A DNA stretch of 9,757 nucleotides, taken from SAR324 cluster bacterium (GTDB taxonomy: Bacteria > SAR324 > NAC60-12). Below are positions 1-7,463 of the stretch, piece after piece (position 1 is the first letter of the stretch; each line of letters starts with the position of its first letter). The position numbers and the translations under genes are program-made. Location: NCBI GenBank assembly GCA_028822475.1, contig JAPKDT010000069.1, forward strand, positions 1 to 9,757. Direction: 5' to 3'. The notes under the pieces are model-generated. The model ran no database searches. It had not been told where the DNA came from and saw nothing but the letters and a program-made list of their open reading frames with translations.

Positions 1-788
1 AGCTCATCCGCAAAAAGATCTTCATCGAAATCTACGAGCGGTTCCACTGCTATACTTTCTGTTTGTTCTTTTAATGCCTGATGTTTACTTGAAAGTATTT
101 CCAGTGCTGCTTCACCTGCGCCGAGCTTTTTTTCAGTCTCAAGGTTATCGCTGTTTATATTTTCCTGTTTTTCTGCTTCTACCTGCTCTGCTTCTTCGGC
201 AAGTTCCTGTTTTTCTTCCAGGCCAACTTCAGCTTTGATCTCAGAGTCATCTTCACTTTTTTCCTGCAGAACTTTTGCGTTTTCGCTCAAAGTCACTTTA
301 ACTTGTTCAACTTCATCGAGTTCTTCAGAAAAATTATCAGGTCCATTGAATATGCCGGAATTTTGATAGGCTTCGGTTACCAAATCCGGGGTTCCAGAGT
401 TTTCGGAGGAGGGAACAGATTCCTCAGTAGAAAGAGATTCCGCTGAAGGCGTAGAATCCGGAGTTGGGCTTAAATTTAATTTCTCTCTGAATTGTTCAAA
501 TATGTTTGCGTTCACACCCGGAATTAAAGTTTCAGCATCGGATGCTCTTTGATTTACTGGAAGGATGTCTTTTTTTGGGGAATTAGGGGAATCCCGAAAC
601 GGTGCTGAAGAAAGTACCAGTTCCGGATGAACAACAACCGTTGTGATTCTATTTAGCACAATCCAGATGCACAATATCGCACAGATCAAAACCAGTGAAG
701 CAAGGCCTAATTCCAATGAAATTTGATACATTGAATATTCGAAAACAAGCAGAACAATGCCTAAGATTATTTTTTTCCGGATCTTCAT
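1..788 (-). CDS. Partial membrane-anchored acidic protein of unknown function
   Basis: Reading back from an ATG at 788, the frame stays open for 262 codons and leaves the window at base 1, so the C-terminus is missing. After a basic start (MKIRKK), residues about 7-45 are strongly hydrophobic and could form one or two membrane helices. The rest is a long low-complexity tail rich in Ser, Pro, Thr and then Glu, Lys and Ala. From about residue 150 it becomes very acidic, with Glu-rich helical stretches such as EEKQELAEEAEQ. This composition suggests an anchored, largely disordered or coiled segment, perhaps a linker ahead of a domain outside the window. I do not recognise the family. It follows era by 68 bases on the same strand and may be the last gene of that operon. 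No clear ribosome-binding site precedes the ATG. That it is coding is fairly sure, because the long open frame has sensible composition; its function is unknown. Confidence 0.75.
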   Translation of the reverse strand, partial: MKIRKKIILGIVLLVFEYSMYQISLELGLASLVLICAILCIWIVLNRITTVVVHPELVLSSAPFRDSPNSPKKDILPVNQRASDAETLIPGVNANIFEQFREKLNLSPTPDSTPSAESLSTEESVPSSENSGTPDLVTEAYQNSGIFNGPDNFSEELDEVEQVKVTLSENAKVLQEKSEDDSEIKAEVGLEEKQELAEEAEQVEAEKQENINSDNLETEKKLGAGEAALEILSSKHQALKEQTESIAVEPLVDFDEDLFADE

Positions 789-856
789 AAATGCTGACTT
801 AGTTGTTTTTGCAGTGAGTTAGCTTGCTGATGCTATTCCGGTATCTGTTCTGTGCA

Positions 857-1816
857 CTAGTTAAATCCGAGGGAACGCAGATGATGGGCATTGTTTGACC
901 ATTGTTTTAAAACTTTAACATGCAGTGCCAAATGGACCTTGTTTCCAAGCAAACGTTCAATTTTTTTACGTGCGGCAGTGCCAATTTTTTTCAGCATCTC
1001 GCCTTTTTTACCAATGATAATCCCTTTCTGAGAGTCACGTTCCACACAAATTGTACAGGCAATTTTAATGCACTTGGGGTCATCTTCAAATTGTTCTACA
1101 ATGACAGCTACAGAATATGGGATTTCCTGTTGCAGACGTAAAAAAAGTTCTTCCCGCACAAATTCACTTGCTAGGAAACGTTCAGAGGCATCTGTCACCT
1201 GATGAGTCTCAAAATAAAAAGGATGAACGGGAAGATACTTTTTCAGGGTTTCAACCAGGTGTTCGACATTTGTAGACTTCAGGGCCGAGACCGGAACAAT
1301 CTCCGCAAAATCAGCCAGCTTTGCTAATTTTTCAATACTGACTAGTGCCTGTTCCTGAGGTATTGTATCAATTTTATTCAAAACAAGCACCGTCCGTTTT
1401 TCCTTTCCAGCCAGCAGTTTGAGAATTTCCTGATCTTCCCGATGCAAAAAGGAGAGTTCTCTTTTCTCTAAAGAAGATGCCGGTAATGGTTCAACTATCC
1501 ATAAGTTCAAATCAGTATCCCGCAAAGTTTCAGTTGCGTAAGCTACGATTTTGCGGTTAAGCAGTTTTTCTGGACGGTGGATCCCGGGAGTGTCGATGAA
1601 AACAATCTGTGTGTTAAGTTCAGTCCTAATACCAAGAATACGGTTTCGGGTCGTTTGGGCTTTGTGTGCAGTGATAGAAACTTTCTGACCAACGAGTTGG
1701 TTCAACAGAGTCGATTTTCCGACATTCGGTCTGCCGATCAAGCCAATAAATCCGCAGTGTTGTTCAATTTCTTTTCTGTCTTCTGTTTGTTGAAGTTTGT
1801 CTTTGTTATTTTTCAT
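857..1816 (-). CDS. era: GTPase Era (ribosome small-subunit assembly)
   Basis: Era is a GTP-binding protein that binds the 3' end of 16S rRNA and helps mature the 30S subunit. All the G-motifs are visible: P-loop GRPNVGKS at residues 28-35, the G2 region with QTTRNRILGI from 54, DTPG at 75-78, NKID at 147-150 and SAL at 177-179. The C-terminus carries a type-II KH RNA-binding domain with GIIIGKKGEMLKKIG at 255-269, where GKKG is the GxxG loop. The length of 319 residues is slightly above the usual 300 or so. The extra length lies in the N-terminal extension and in a longer, charged stretch between G3 and G4 (about 110-137). The ATG start overlaps the stop of the upstream phosphatase gene as ATGA, which suggests translational coupling and supports this start, since no Shine-Dalgarno sequence is visible. 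Family assignment is secure. Confidence 0.97.
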   Translation of the reverse strand: MKNNKDKLQQTEDRKEIEQHCGFIGLIGRPNVGKSTLLNQLVGQKVSITAHKAQTTRNRILGIRTELNTQIVFIDTPGIHRPEKLLNRKIVAYATETLRDTDLNLWIVEPLPASSLEKRELSFLHREDQEILKLLAGKEKRTVLVLNKIDTIPQEQALVSIEKLAKLADFAEIVPVSALKSTNVEHLVETLKKYLPVHPFYFETHQVTDASERFLASEFVREELFLRLQQEIPYSVAVIVEQFEDDPKCIKIACTICVERDSQKGIIIGKKGEMLKKIGTAARKKIERLLGNKVHLALHVKVLKQWSNNAHHLRSLGFN

Positions 1817-2838
1817 GTACTGATTTTAAACTTTTTTGGAGGTCCGGAAGTCAAAACAAGTGTAATATCTTCCTGTGATTTTTTAATATTTGCTGAAACC
1901 AGATTTAATAATAAAGATTCCTTCAAACCAAAAAACGGAATACTTAAGCGTTCAGTTCTAAGTTTTTCGCCGATAATACGAAAGACCGCCAGTGCGATAT
2001 TGAAAATTTCAGTCTGTTGTACTCGGAGTCCCCAGCGTGCTTGCTGTTCTTCCACAGAATGTTGCTGAAAGAATTGTTCAATGCGCTCAAATTCGCTCCA
2101 GTCCATACTCAACCAGTTTTCTTGAAGATTTGTGCTGCTTTTATCAGACACATATTTAGTAGAAACTTTAGTAAATAAACGGGCAAATGTTTTTGCGTTG
2201 CCGCCTGTTAATATCAAGTGAGAACTGTCTTGCGGATTCACTGAGTAAAGCTGATTCAACTCTTCGGTCAGTCTTGATTCCAGTTGCTGCAGAACAGGAT
2301 TCATTTTCTTCAACCGCAGTGTACCAATATCAAAACTATGCAGAAAATTATTCCGACTGCTGTTGCTCTTGTCTGCGGATTCGAGTAAAGAAATTTCCAA
2401 ACTTCCGCCACCTAAATCCGCCAAAATAGTTTGTTTTAACGGAAATTTGCTGAAAAGAGTTTGAGGCAAAAATGACTTCACTCCTTCCAGTAAACATTGC
2501 GATTCTTCCTTTCCGGAAAGTATTTTAACAGGATGACCGACCAAGGTTTGCAGACGTGAGACAACCTCAGTACGATTTTCAGCATCTCTCATTGCGCTTG
2601 TAGCTGAGAGCGACACTTTGACTTGTGAAAAATTTTGTGATTCCTGCAGCAAACCCTGAATTGTCTGCTCCAGTTGCTGAACAATATTTTCAGGAATCAC
2701 TCCGTTCTCAAAAACTGAATCGCCCAAACGTAAATGAGCACTCCAGCGTTCCAGTACCCGCAATTCGCAAGAATCAGTTAATTCCCCCACAATCATGCGT
2801 ACCGCGTTACTGCCAATTTCAATGGCGGCAAAGTTCAT
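1813..2838 (-). CDS. Ppx/GppA-family phosphatase (exopolyphosphatase or pppGpp phosphatase)
   Basis: Members of this actin-fold family hydrolyse the terminal phosphate of polyphosphate or of pppGpp; sequence alone does not tell which. The two-lobed ASKHA motifs are present in order: IEIGSNAVR at residues 6-14 (first phosphate loop), ATSAMRDAENR at 79-89, LSGKEESQCLLEG at 107-119 carrying the glutamate expected for catalysis, DLGGGSLEIS at 141-150 (second phosphate loop), LTGGNAKTFARL at 210-221, and a closing FGLKESLL near 303-310. At 341 residues it is the short form without the extra C-terminal HD-like domain of long Ppx proteins. The start is fixed by the family's first motif beginning only a few residues in. 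It sits 40 bases after the HIT gene and its TGA overlaps the era ATG. The co-transcribed neighbours suggest a role in nucleotide or stringent-response metabolism, which is inference. Confidence 0.9.
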   Translation of the reverse strand: MNFAAIEIGSNAVRMIVGELTDSCELRVLERWSAHLRLGDSVFENGVIPENIVQQLEQTIQGLLQESQNFSQVKVSLSATSAMRDAENRTEVVSRLQTLVGHPVKILSGKEESQCLLEGVKSFLPQTLFSKFPLKQTILADLGGGSLEISLLESADKSNSSRNNFLHSFDIGTLRLKKMNPVLQQLESRLTEELNQLYSVNPQDSSHLILTGGNAKTFARLFTKVSTKYVSDKSSTNLQENWLSMDWSEFERIEQFFQQHSVEEQQARWGLRVQQTEIFNIALAVFRIIGEKLRTERLSIPFFGLKESLLLNLVSANIKKSQEDITLVLTSGPPKKFKIST

Positions 2839-2878
2839 CGGAATCAGTTCTTGTAAATATTTTCAAAAATTGTGATCA

Positions 2879-3283
2879 TCAAAGACAATTTCTTATTCTT
2901 GCTCCTACTTCTTGCATCTCTCCTTCAGCATATTGGATATGTTTCCGAAAAGGTCCGGGGCTTCCTTCTGCACGTGGAAGTACGTGAAAGTGGACATGCT
3001 CCACCTCTTGTCCGGCATTTGCTCCGTTGTTAAGGATTAGATTGTAGTCAATTCCATCGAAAGATGCACTGACTGCTTTCGCCACTTGCTGCAATGTGAG
3101 CATCAGTGAGATGGCCTGAGTTTCAGGTAAATCTTCTAATCGCATAACTTCAAGTTTTGGGATTACCAGCGTATGTCCCGCGGCACTGGGCATGATGTCT
3201 AAAAATGCAATTTCTGCATCAGTTTCAATAATTTTTTCACAAGGAATTTCACCTTGAATTATTTTGGTGAAGATCGAAGCCAT
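2879..3283 (-). CDS. HIT-family (histidine triad) nucleotide hydrolase
   Basis: HIT proteins hydrolyse or transfer nucleotides from substrates such as adenosine phosphoramidates or dinucleoside polyphosphates, in the cytoplasm. The signature triad reads HVHFHVLPR: His96, His98 and His100, with the middle histidine expected to be the nucleophile. Upstream are the typical FTKIIQGEIPCEKI start (from residue 5), FLDIMPSAAGHTLVIPK (27-43) and NNGANAGQEVEH (85-96). The length of 134 residues matches HinT-like and bacterial Ap4A-hydrolase-like members. No four-residue zinc site is evident. The ATG at 3283 is the right start because the family motif begins almost at once. It is probably the first gene of the minus-strand operon with the Ppx/GppA phosphatase and era. 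Its 5' end abuts or overlaps the start of the divergent Omp85 fusion gene, leaving almost no dedicated promoter space. The exact substrate cannot be told. Confidence 0.93.
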   Translation of the reverse strand: MASIFTKIIQGEIPCEKIIETDAEIAFLDIMPSAAGHTLVIPKLEVMRLEDLPETQAISLMLTLQQVAKAVSASFDGIDYNLILNNGANAGQEVEHVHFHVLPRAEGSPGPFRKHIQYAEGEMQEVGARIRNCL

Positions 3284-3295
3284 TTTAAGGTTTCA

Positions 3296-3323
3296 GGTTC
3301 AAGTTTGAAAATTACTGGTTCAA
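3296..3323. repeat. Direct repeat GGTTCAA x2, 21 bases apart
   Basis: GGTTCAA occurs at 3296-3302 and again at 3317-3323, two helical turns apart. It lies in the head-to-head start region of the HIT gene and the Omp85 fusion gene, so a bound regulator could affect both. The second copy is inside the coding sequence of the fusion gene, and a seven-base repeat in AT-rich DNA can arise by chance. Confidence 0.25.
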
Positions 3324-6313
3324 AATCAGCAACGCAAAGCAGAGGCAGTTTTGTTTCTCTTTTTGCGCTCGCTGCTTTGTTTGTTTGTGGGCTGTATTTT
3401 GTTTTCAGGCCTCAGCTTTTACAAGCAAGTAATCTGAATTCTACCAAGTTTCCTCATTATAAAATAGAAGTTACTTATGACCACGATAAGACACTTCTTG
3501 TGGGAAAAATGCAAGTCCGTTTCACTCGCAAAGCATATCCGGATAATGAATTATTATTTGCGCTGCCGGGAAACCGTTTCCTTTTTCAGGATGAACGTGG
3601 AATAAGAAAACATAAAATTGTGCCGGTATTTTCCTTAAATCGCTTTCAGGATAATCTTGAAGATCCAAAATCTCCAACAGGTTTTAGTCCTGGTAATCTG
3701 AAGATCATATCTGTAAATTCATTCCATCCGGAGTCTGCAACAACACAGCGTCAGCTTGATTATAAACTGGAAGAAAATCCTGATCTGGAAGTAGGTTATT
3801 CAACAGCACAGGGACTCTTACGTATTTTTCTGCCGAAGGATATTCCGGACACTCAGGGCTTTCCCGGTGAGTCAACAATTCAACTAGAATTTTCAACTAA
3901 ATTTCCTGAACATGCGCAGGAAGGGACGGTCAACGGTATGCTGCTGACCGCAAATTGGCATCCAAGATTGTTGAGCTGGAAAGGGGATCAAACTGACAAA
4001 GAGAAAGGCTGGGCAACTTCAGGGAATAATCCTTCTCCCGCGACATTTGATGTCAGTTGGAAAGCAGTTCAGGCAGGAACATTAATTACTACGCCTGGAA
4101 ATTATAAATTGTTGGCTGGTCAGGAGCTGACTCTCCCTGTTACTAAAAAACCTCTTAAGAAATTTCCCTTGATTTTCAGCAAGGTTCATCAGCAATTTGA
4201 AGTAAAAAGAAGAGTCGATATTTCTGCTGAAAAGTCTGTTCATGTTACTGCAAAAGCAGGCTCTCAAATTACCTCATTTTATCTTAAAGGTCATGAACGC
4301 AGAGCCGAACTTCTGCATAACTGGAGTGCGGATTTTTTGAAATTTATGCATACACGTTATGGGCTCAAATCACCATGGGAATCAATTAGGATAGTTGAGG
4401 TAGAAGCTGAATATCAACAAGTGGATGTGATAAATAATCTTGTTCTGGTGCCCAGACCGAATTATGAAAGTGCTGAATTAATGGACCGGCAAGCTCTTGG
4501 ATTTATGACACGAAGGCTGGCACAGCTTTGGTTTGGAGAATCAGTCTGGAGTAACGAGGATACACAACAATGGCTTAATTTGGGCCTTCCTGCTTTTATG
4601 GGCTTAGGTTTTTTTCAGCACAAGTTTGGCCCGGAAACCGGAATTTTTGACGCATTTGACTGGTTGAATCCACGTTACCGCGATCATTATTTTGAAAGTA
4701 TGGCAAACAATATCTCTCCAAAATTGAGTTATCCTATCTTGTCTTCTTTCAGAAAAAATCCAGATTCCCAGAAATATTTGCAGACACTGACTTACAAATC
4801 CGCAATGGTCTTTTCCATGCTGGAGTACTTGCTGGGACACAGAGCATTTCAACAGGGGCTTCAGCATTTTTTCAAAAATAATCAGCAAAAACTGGTAAGT
4901 ATAAAGGAAATTCAGCAGGCATTTGAAAAGTTTAATCGGCCTCATCTCAGGACACCGTCGCTGCCTGCAGAAAGTCCATACAACGCGGGCGGTTATGGAT
5001 CACTGGAATGGTTTTTTTCTCAGTGGTTCAGGTCAGCACAGACCTTGGATTATAGTTTTGAGGATTCAACAACCAGGACTTTGTCAAACGGAAAATATGA
5101 AACTAAAATAATAATTAATAAAATTGGCGCTGCCAAAATGCCGGTTGTGGTGGCACTGAGAACTAAAGACGGTAGAGAAATTCGCAAAATGCTACCTGGT
5201 CTTGAACGACAGGAAACGGCACGGTTTGTTACAGAAAGTTATCCAGAAAAAGTTTCACTTGATCCCGATGAAAAGTTGCTGGAAACATCCAGGATGAATA
5301 ATCACTCATTCAATTTTTACCGGTTTCGTTTTGTTTTAGATTGGAAAAAACAGAGGGAACAACTGGTACTGCTGGTTCCAGGATTTGCCAACAATACATT
5401 TGATGGGAACTCATTTGGTCTAGGAATTAGCTACAAGTTAGATAACTATCGTGTATATGCTATTCCAGGCTACGGCACAAAAAATAAACGAGGGCTTTAC
5501 ATGTTCAATCTGGACAGAGACAACCTGGGTTTGTATGGTTTGGAAGCAGGATTTAGCGTGCAGGAGTCTGGAGGGGTTCGTTCACAGGGAGTCAGGACGA
5601 CTTACAAACCTCCAAACAACCCGGGTGATCTGCAGTACAAATTTCACTCAAGTTTTTCACGCGAGACACTATTTTCTGCAGACAGCAATTCAACTGAAAG
5701 TGAAGTAACTGAAACAGGAAAATTAAACGCCTTTCTGTTGAAACATACTGGCAGTTTTAGGCCGAAGGATTTCTATGAACTTAATTGGGACATCTGGAAT
5801 GAACAACCAGCTTTGGCTTTGAAAAGCGATTTTTCTTATGTAAGGGGTGGGGTAACTTTCGGACAAATCCTGCGTGTAGGTCACAGGAAGTTGTTCAAGT
5901 TAGACATAACTCACGCGACTACTTCCGGGGAAACCCCGCTGCAGAAAAAATTTCAACTTGGCGGACCGAATGTCTTACGGGGATATCCTCAACATACAAT
6001 ATTGAGTGACGAACATTTGTTAGCCTCAAAATTGGATTATAAATTTCCTTTAATTAGCGCGCCTTTGTGGGGTCTGGTAAGCGCCTATAAAATTCAGGGG
6101 ACAATTTTTTATGATCAAGGGAAAATATGGTCGCAAGGTAATTCATCTGCAAAAGCAAAACTTAGGAAGAATGCTGGAATAGGTATTGAATGGACTGTGG
6201 ATACGGCATCATTGTTTCAAGTACCTTTAAAAATCGAAGTAGCTTTTCCGTTGGATGACCAGGAATATAAAAAACCGCAGTTTATCCTGCTTGGAGTCAT
6301 AACTGGCAGTTGA
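3305..6313 (+). CDS. Pseudo-M1-peptidase/Omp85 barrel fusion, outer-membrane protein
   Basis: Numbering is from the TTG at 3305 (1002 residues). A basic N-terminus leads into a hydrophobic signal segment (about 16-35). Residues about 45-325 are beta-rich, as in the M1 N-terminal domain, and about 330-580 match the M1 catalytic domain. The HELAHQWFG site reads RRLAQLWFG (403-411) and WLNEGFA reads WLNLGLP (423-429), so both zinc histidines, the catalytic Glu and the third ligand Glu are Arg, Gln, Arg and Leu, with spacing intact. A helix after YKSAMVF (497-503) and FFSQWF (570-575) also fit M1. A small beta domain (about 581-653) precedes an Omp85-type barrel (about 663-1002) with GGPNVLRGYP at 886-895. 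No POTRA repeats are seen. A longer TTG start at 3254 has AAGGA eight bases upstream, but it would overlap the divergent HIT gene's start by 30 bases, so 3305 (AGG seven bases upstream) is preferred. The role is unknown; secretion, assembly or ligand binding at the outer membrane are possible. Confidence 0.88.
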   Translation: MKITGSKSATQSRGSFVSLFALAALFVCGLYFVFRPQLLQASNLNSTKFPHYKIEVTYDHDKTLLVGKMQVRFTRKAYPDNELLFALPGNRFLFQDERGIRKHKIVPVFSLNRFQDNLEDPKSPTGFSPGNLKIISVNSFHPESATTQRQLDYKLEENPDLEVGYSTAQGLLRIFLPKDIPDTQGFPGESTIQLEFSTKFPEHAQEGTVNGMLLTANWHPRLLSWKGDQTDKEKGWATSGNNPSPATFDVSWKAVQAGTLITTPGNYKLLAGQELTLPVTKKPLKKFPLIFSKVHQQFEVKRRVDISAEKSVHVTAKAGSQITSFYLKGHERRAELLHNWSADFLKFMHTRYGLKSPWESIRIVEVEAEYQQVDVINNLVLVPRPNYESAELMDRQALGFMTRRLAQLWFGESVWSNEDTQQWLNLGLPAFMGLGFFQHKFGPETGIFDAFDWLNPRYRDHYFESMANNISPKLSYPILSSFRKNPDSQKYLQTLTYKSAMVFSMLEYLLGHRAFQQGLQHFFKNNQQKLVSIKEIQQAFEKFNRPHLRTPSLPAESPYNAGGYGSLEWFFSQWFRSAQTLDYSFEDSTTRTLSNGKYETKIIINKIGAAKMPVVVALRTKDGREIRKMLPGLERQETARFVTESYPEKVSLDPDEKLLETSRMNNHSFNFYRFRFVLDWKKQREQLVLLVPGFANNTFDGNSFGLGISYKLDNYRVYAIPGYGTKNKRGLYMFNLDRDNLGLYGLEAGFSVQESGGVRSQGVRTTYKPPNNPGDLQYKFHSSFSRETLFSADSNSTESEVTETGKLNAFLLKHTGSFRPKDFYELNWDIWNEQPALALKSDFSYVRGGVTFGQILRVGHRKLFKLDITHATTSGETPLQKKFQLGGPNVLRGYPQHTILSDEHLLASKLDYKFPLISAPLWGLVSAYKIQGTIFYDQGKIWSQGNSSAKAKLRKNAGIGIEWTVDTASLFQVPLKIEVAFPLDDQEYKKPQFILLGVITGS

Positions 6314-6380
6314 AAGATGACGTTCACTTTTCTAGCGTAGACTTGATTATTTTAAAAACTAATGTGAAGATCAGTCCCTG

Positions 6381-6397
6381 TTATCCATACTGGATAA
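6381..6397. repeat. Inverted repeat between Omp85 fusion and DUF3426-like gene
   Basis: TTATCC (6381-6386) and GGATAA (6392-6397) form a six-base stem with a five-base loop. AGTC (6373-6376) and GACT (6401-6404) pair outside it after an internal loop. It lies in the 127-base gap between two co-directional genes. No T-run follows, so it is not a standard intrinsic terminator. It could be a weak terminator, an mRNA processing hairpin or an operator upstream of the 6441 gene. No convincing promoter was found in this gap. Confidence 0.3.
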
Positions 6398-6440
6398 GTA
6401 GACTATTTACGAATATTTAATCAATAATATCTTAAAAATC

Positions 6441-7463
6441 ATGATAGCGAGAAAGCCGCAAAAATTTTCACTGAATTCCCGCGAAAGTAATTCAGAGGAG
6501 CTTCATAAAGAAAGTACGTCCTCTATCTCACGAAAGCAACAGCAAAAGATAACTGCAGCAGATACCGCAACTTCTATCCTTGAAGAACTGGGTGTAAAAA
6601 AATCGTCTGTTAAAAAAACTAATAAAAATAATCTATTAAATGTTCAAAGAAAACCGACGTCAATAAAAAAGCCTAAAGTAACGCAGGAAGAATGGGACAA
6701 CAGTCTGTTGAAGGACTTGAAAACCCAAAAGACTACAGAGATAAAGATAAAGATAAAGGCTAAACAATCAGACGTGAATAAAACAGACTCTAGACAAACA
6801 ACAATAAAACCAGCAGAAACAAAAGAACTGCAAGCAAATAATTTGACGGAGCAGTCTAAAGACAAATTCGGTTTCCAGGAAAAATTTGTGATTTTCGTCA
6901 TGCTTGCAGTTATGGGAATTGCAGTTTTGGGTTTTATTGGCGGTTATCTCAAAATATTTGACTTAGCAATTTTCCGTCAGTTGGCGAGTGGAAACGTACA
7001 TCAGTTAGAGTTTATCGGTGAGTTTGAAGCAAGAAAAGTAGAAAACGGTTATAACCGGCTTCCTTTATTTGTGGTAGAAGGTTCAATCAGGAATACTTTT
7101 TTTGAGTCCGATCAGGTAGAAAAAATCCAGTTAAAGGCATTTGCTTTTGACTCAGAGCAACAAATGATTTCCAGCCACTTTACTTTTGCTGGAGTTGTAC
7201 TCTCAGATGTACAATTGGAAACCTTGAGTCCGTTGAAAATTAAGTCTCTGCGTCATTCTGTTGATTTGAAGATGCTTAATTCAAATTCAGAAACTGAAGC
7301 ACAAAAAGGATCATTAATGACTAGCGTTACTAAAGATCAAGAAGTGCCTTTTCAAGTCGTGTTTTTCAAGGATGTTTCTTCCATCAAACGAACCTCATTA
7401 CAAATAGTTAGTTATGTGCGGAAGAACAAGCTTGTTTATGTGCGTGCGTCCGACCTCCAGTAA
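6441..7463 (+). CDS. Single-pass membrane protein with DUF3426-like C-terminal domain
   Basis: Residues 1-147 are hydrophilic, Lys/Ser/Thr/Gln-rich and probably disordered, and include a short IKIKIK run. A hydrophobic helix follows at about 148-173 (FVIFVMLAVMGIAVLGFIGG). The C-terminal 165 residues look like the DUF3426 fold. FVVEGSIRN (210-218) matches its conserved 'xxGxVxN' strand, IQLKAFAFDSEQQMISS follows, then FAGVVLSDVQLETLSPLKI (249-267), and VPFQVVFF (302-309) matches the 'vPFxVvF' strand. Typical family members carry an MJ0042-type zinc ribbon at the N-terminus; none is seen here. The long basic segment is expected in the cytoplasm, putting the beta domain in the periplasm. The ATG at 6441 has no clear Shine-Dalgarno sequence. 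It lies between the Omp85 fusion and the DUF482 gene on the same strand, so an envelope role is plausible. Molecular function is unknown. Confidence 0.82.
   Translation: MIARKPQKFSLNSRESNSEELHKESTSSISRKQQQKITAADTATSILEELGVKKSSVKKTNKNNLLNVQRKPTSIKKPKVTQEEWDNSLLKDLKTQKTTEIKIKIKAKQSDVNKTDSRQTTIKPAETKELQANNLTEQSKDKFGFQEKFVIFVMLAVMGIAVLGFIGGYLKIFDLAIFRQLASGNVHQLEFIGEFEARKVENGYNRLPLFVVEGSIRNTFFESDQVEKIQLKAFAFDSEQQMISSHFTFAGVVLSDVQLETLSPLKIKSLRHSVDLKMLNSNSETEAQKGSLMTSVTKDQEVPFQVVFFKDVSSIKRTSLQIVSYVRKNKLVYVRASDLQ
6739..6758 (+). repeat. Three-copy ATAAAG microrepeat inside the DUF3426-like gene
   Basis: ATAAAG is repeated three times at 6741-6758, preceded by a partial unit. Six bases equal two codons, so gain or loss of a unit would add or remove an Ile-Lys pair without shifting frame. 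It lies in the disordered N-terminal region, where length change should be tolerated. Confidence 0.7.

Noticed and set aside
920..2068. Plus-strand open frames opposite era and the phosphatase gene (920-1141, 1577-2068)
   Set aside because: They are antisense to genes with clear conserved motifs, and their translations are rich in Phe, Cys and Ser with no domain.
2187..2987. Plus-strand open frames at 2187-2429 and 2625-2987
   Set aside because: Antisense to the phosphatase and HIT genes, whose motifs are intact; no recognisable product.
3371..3394. Lipoprotein signal in the Omp85 fusion protein (ALFVCG)
   Set aside because: The residue before Cys is Val, not Gly, Ala or Ser, so it does not fit a lipobox; an ordinary signal segment or anchor is more likely.
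3705..5708. Small frames on both strands inside the Omp85 fusion gene
   Set aside because: All are covered by one long frame whose M1 and Omp85 features run through them.
6644..6901. Minus-strand 85-codon frame inside the DUF3426-like gene
   Set aside because: Its hydrophobic Phe/Val/Ser translation is what the complement of Lys/Thr-rich coding sequence produces.
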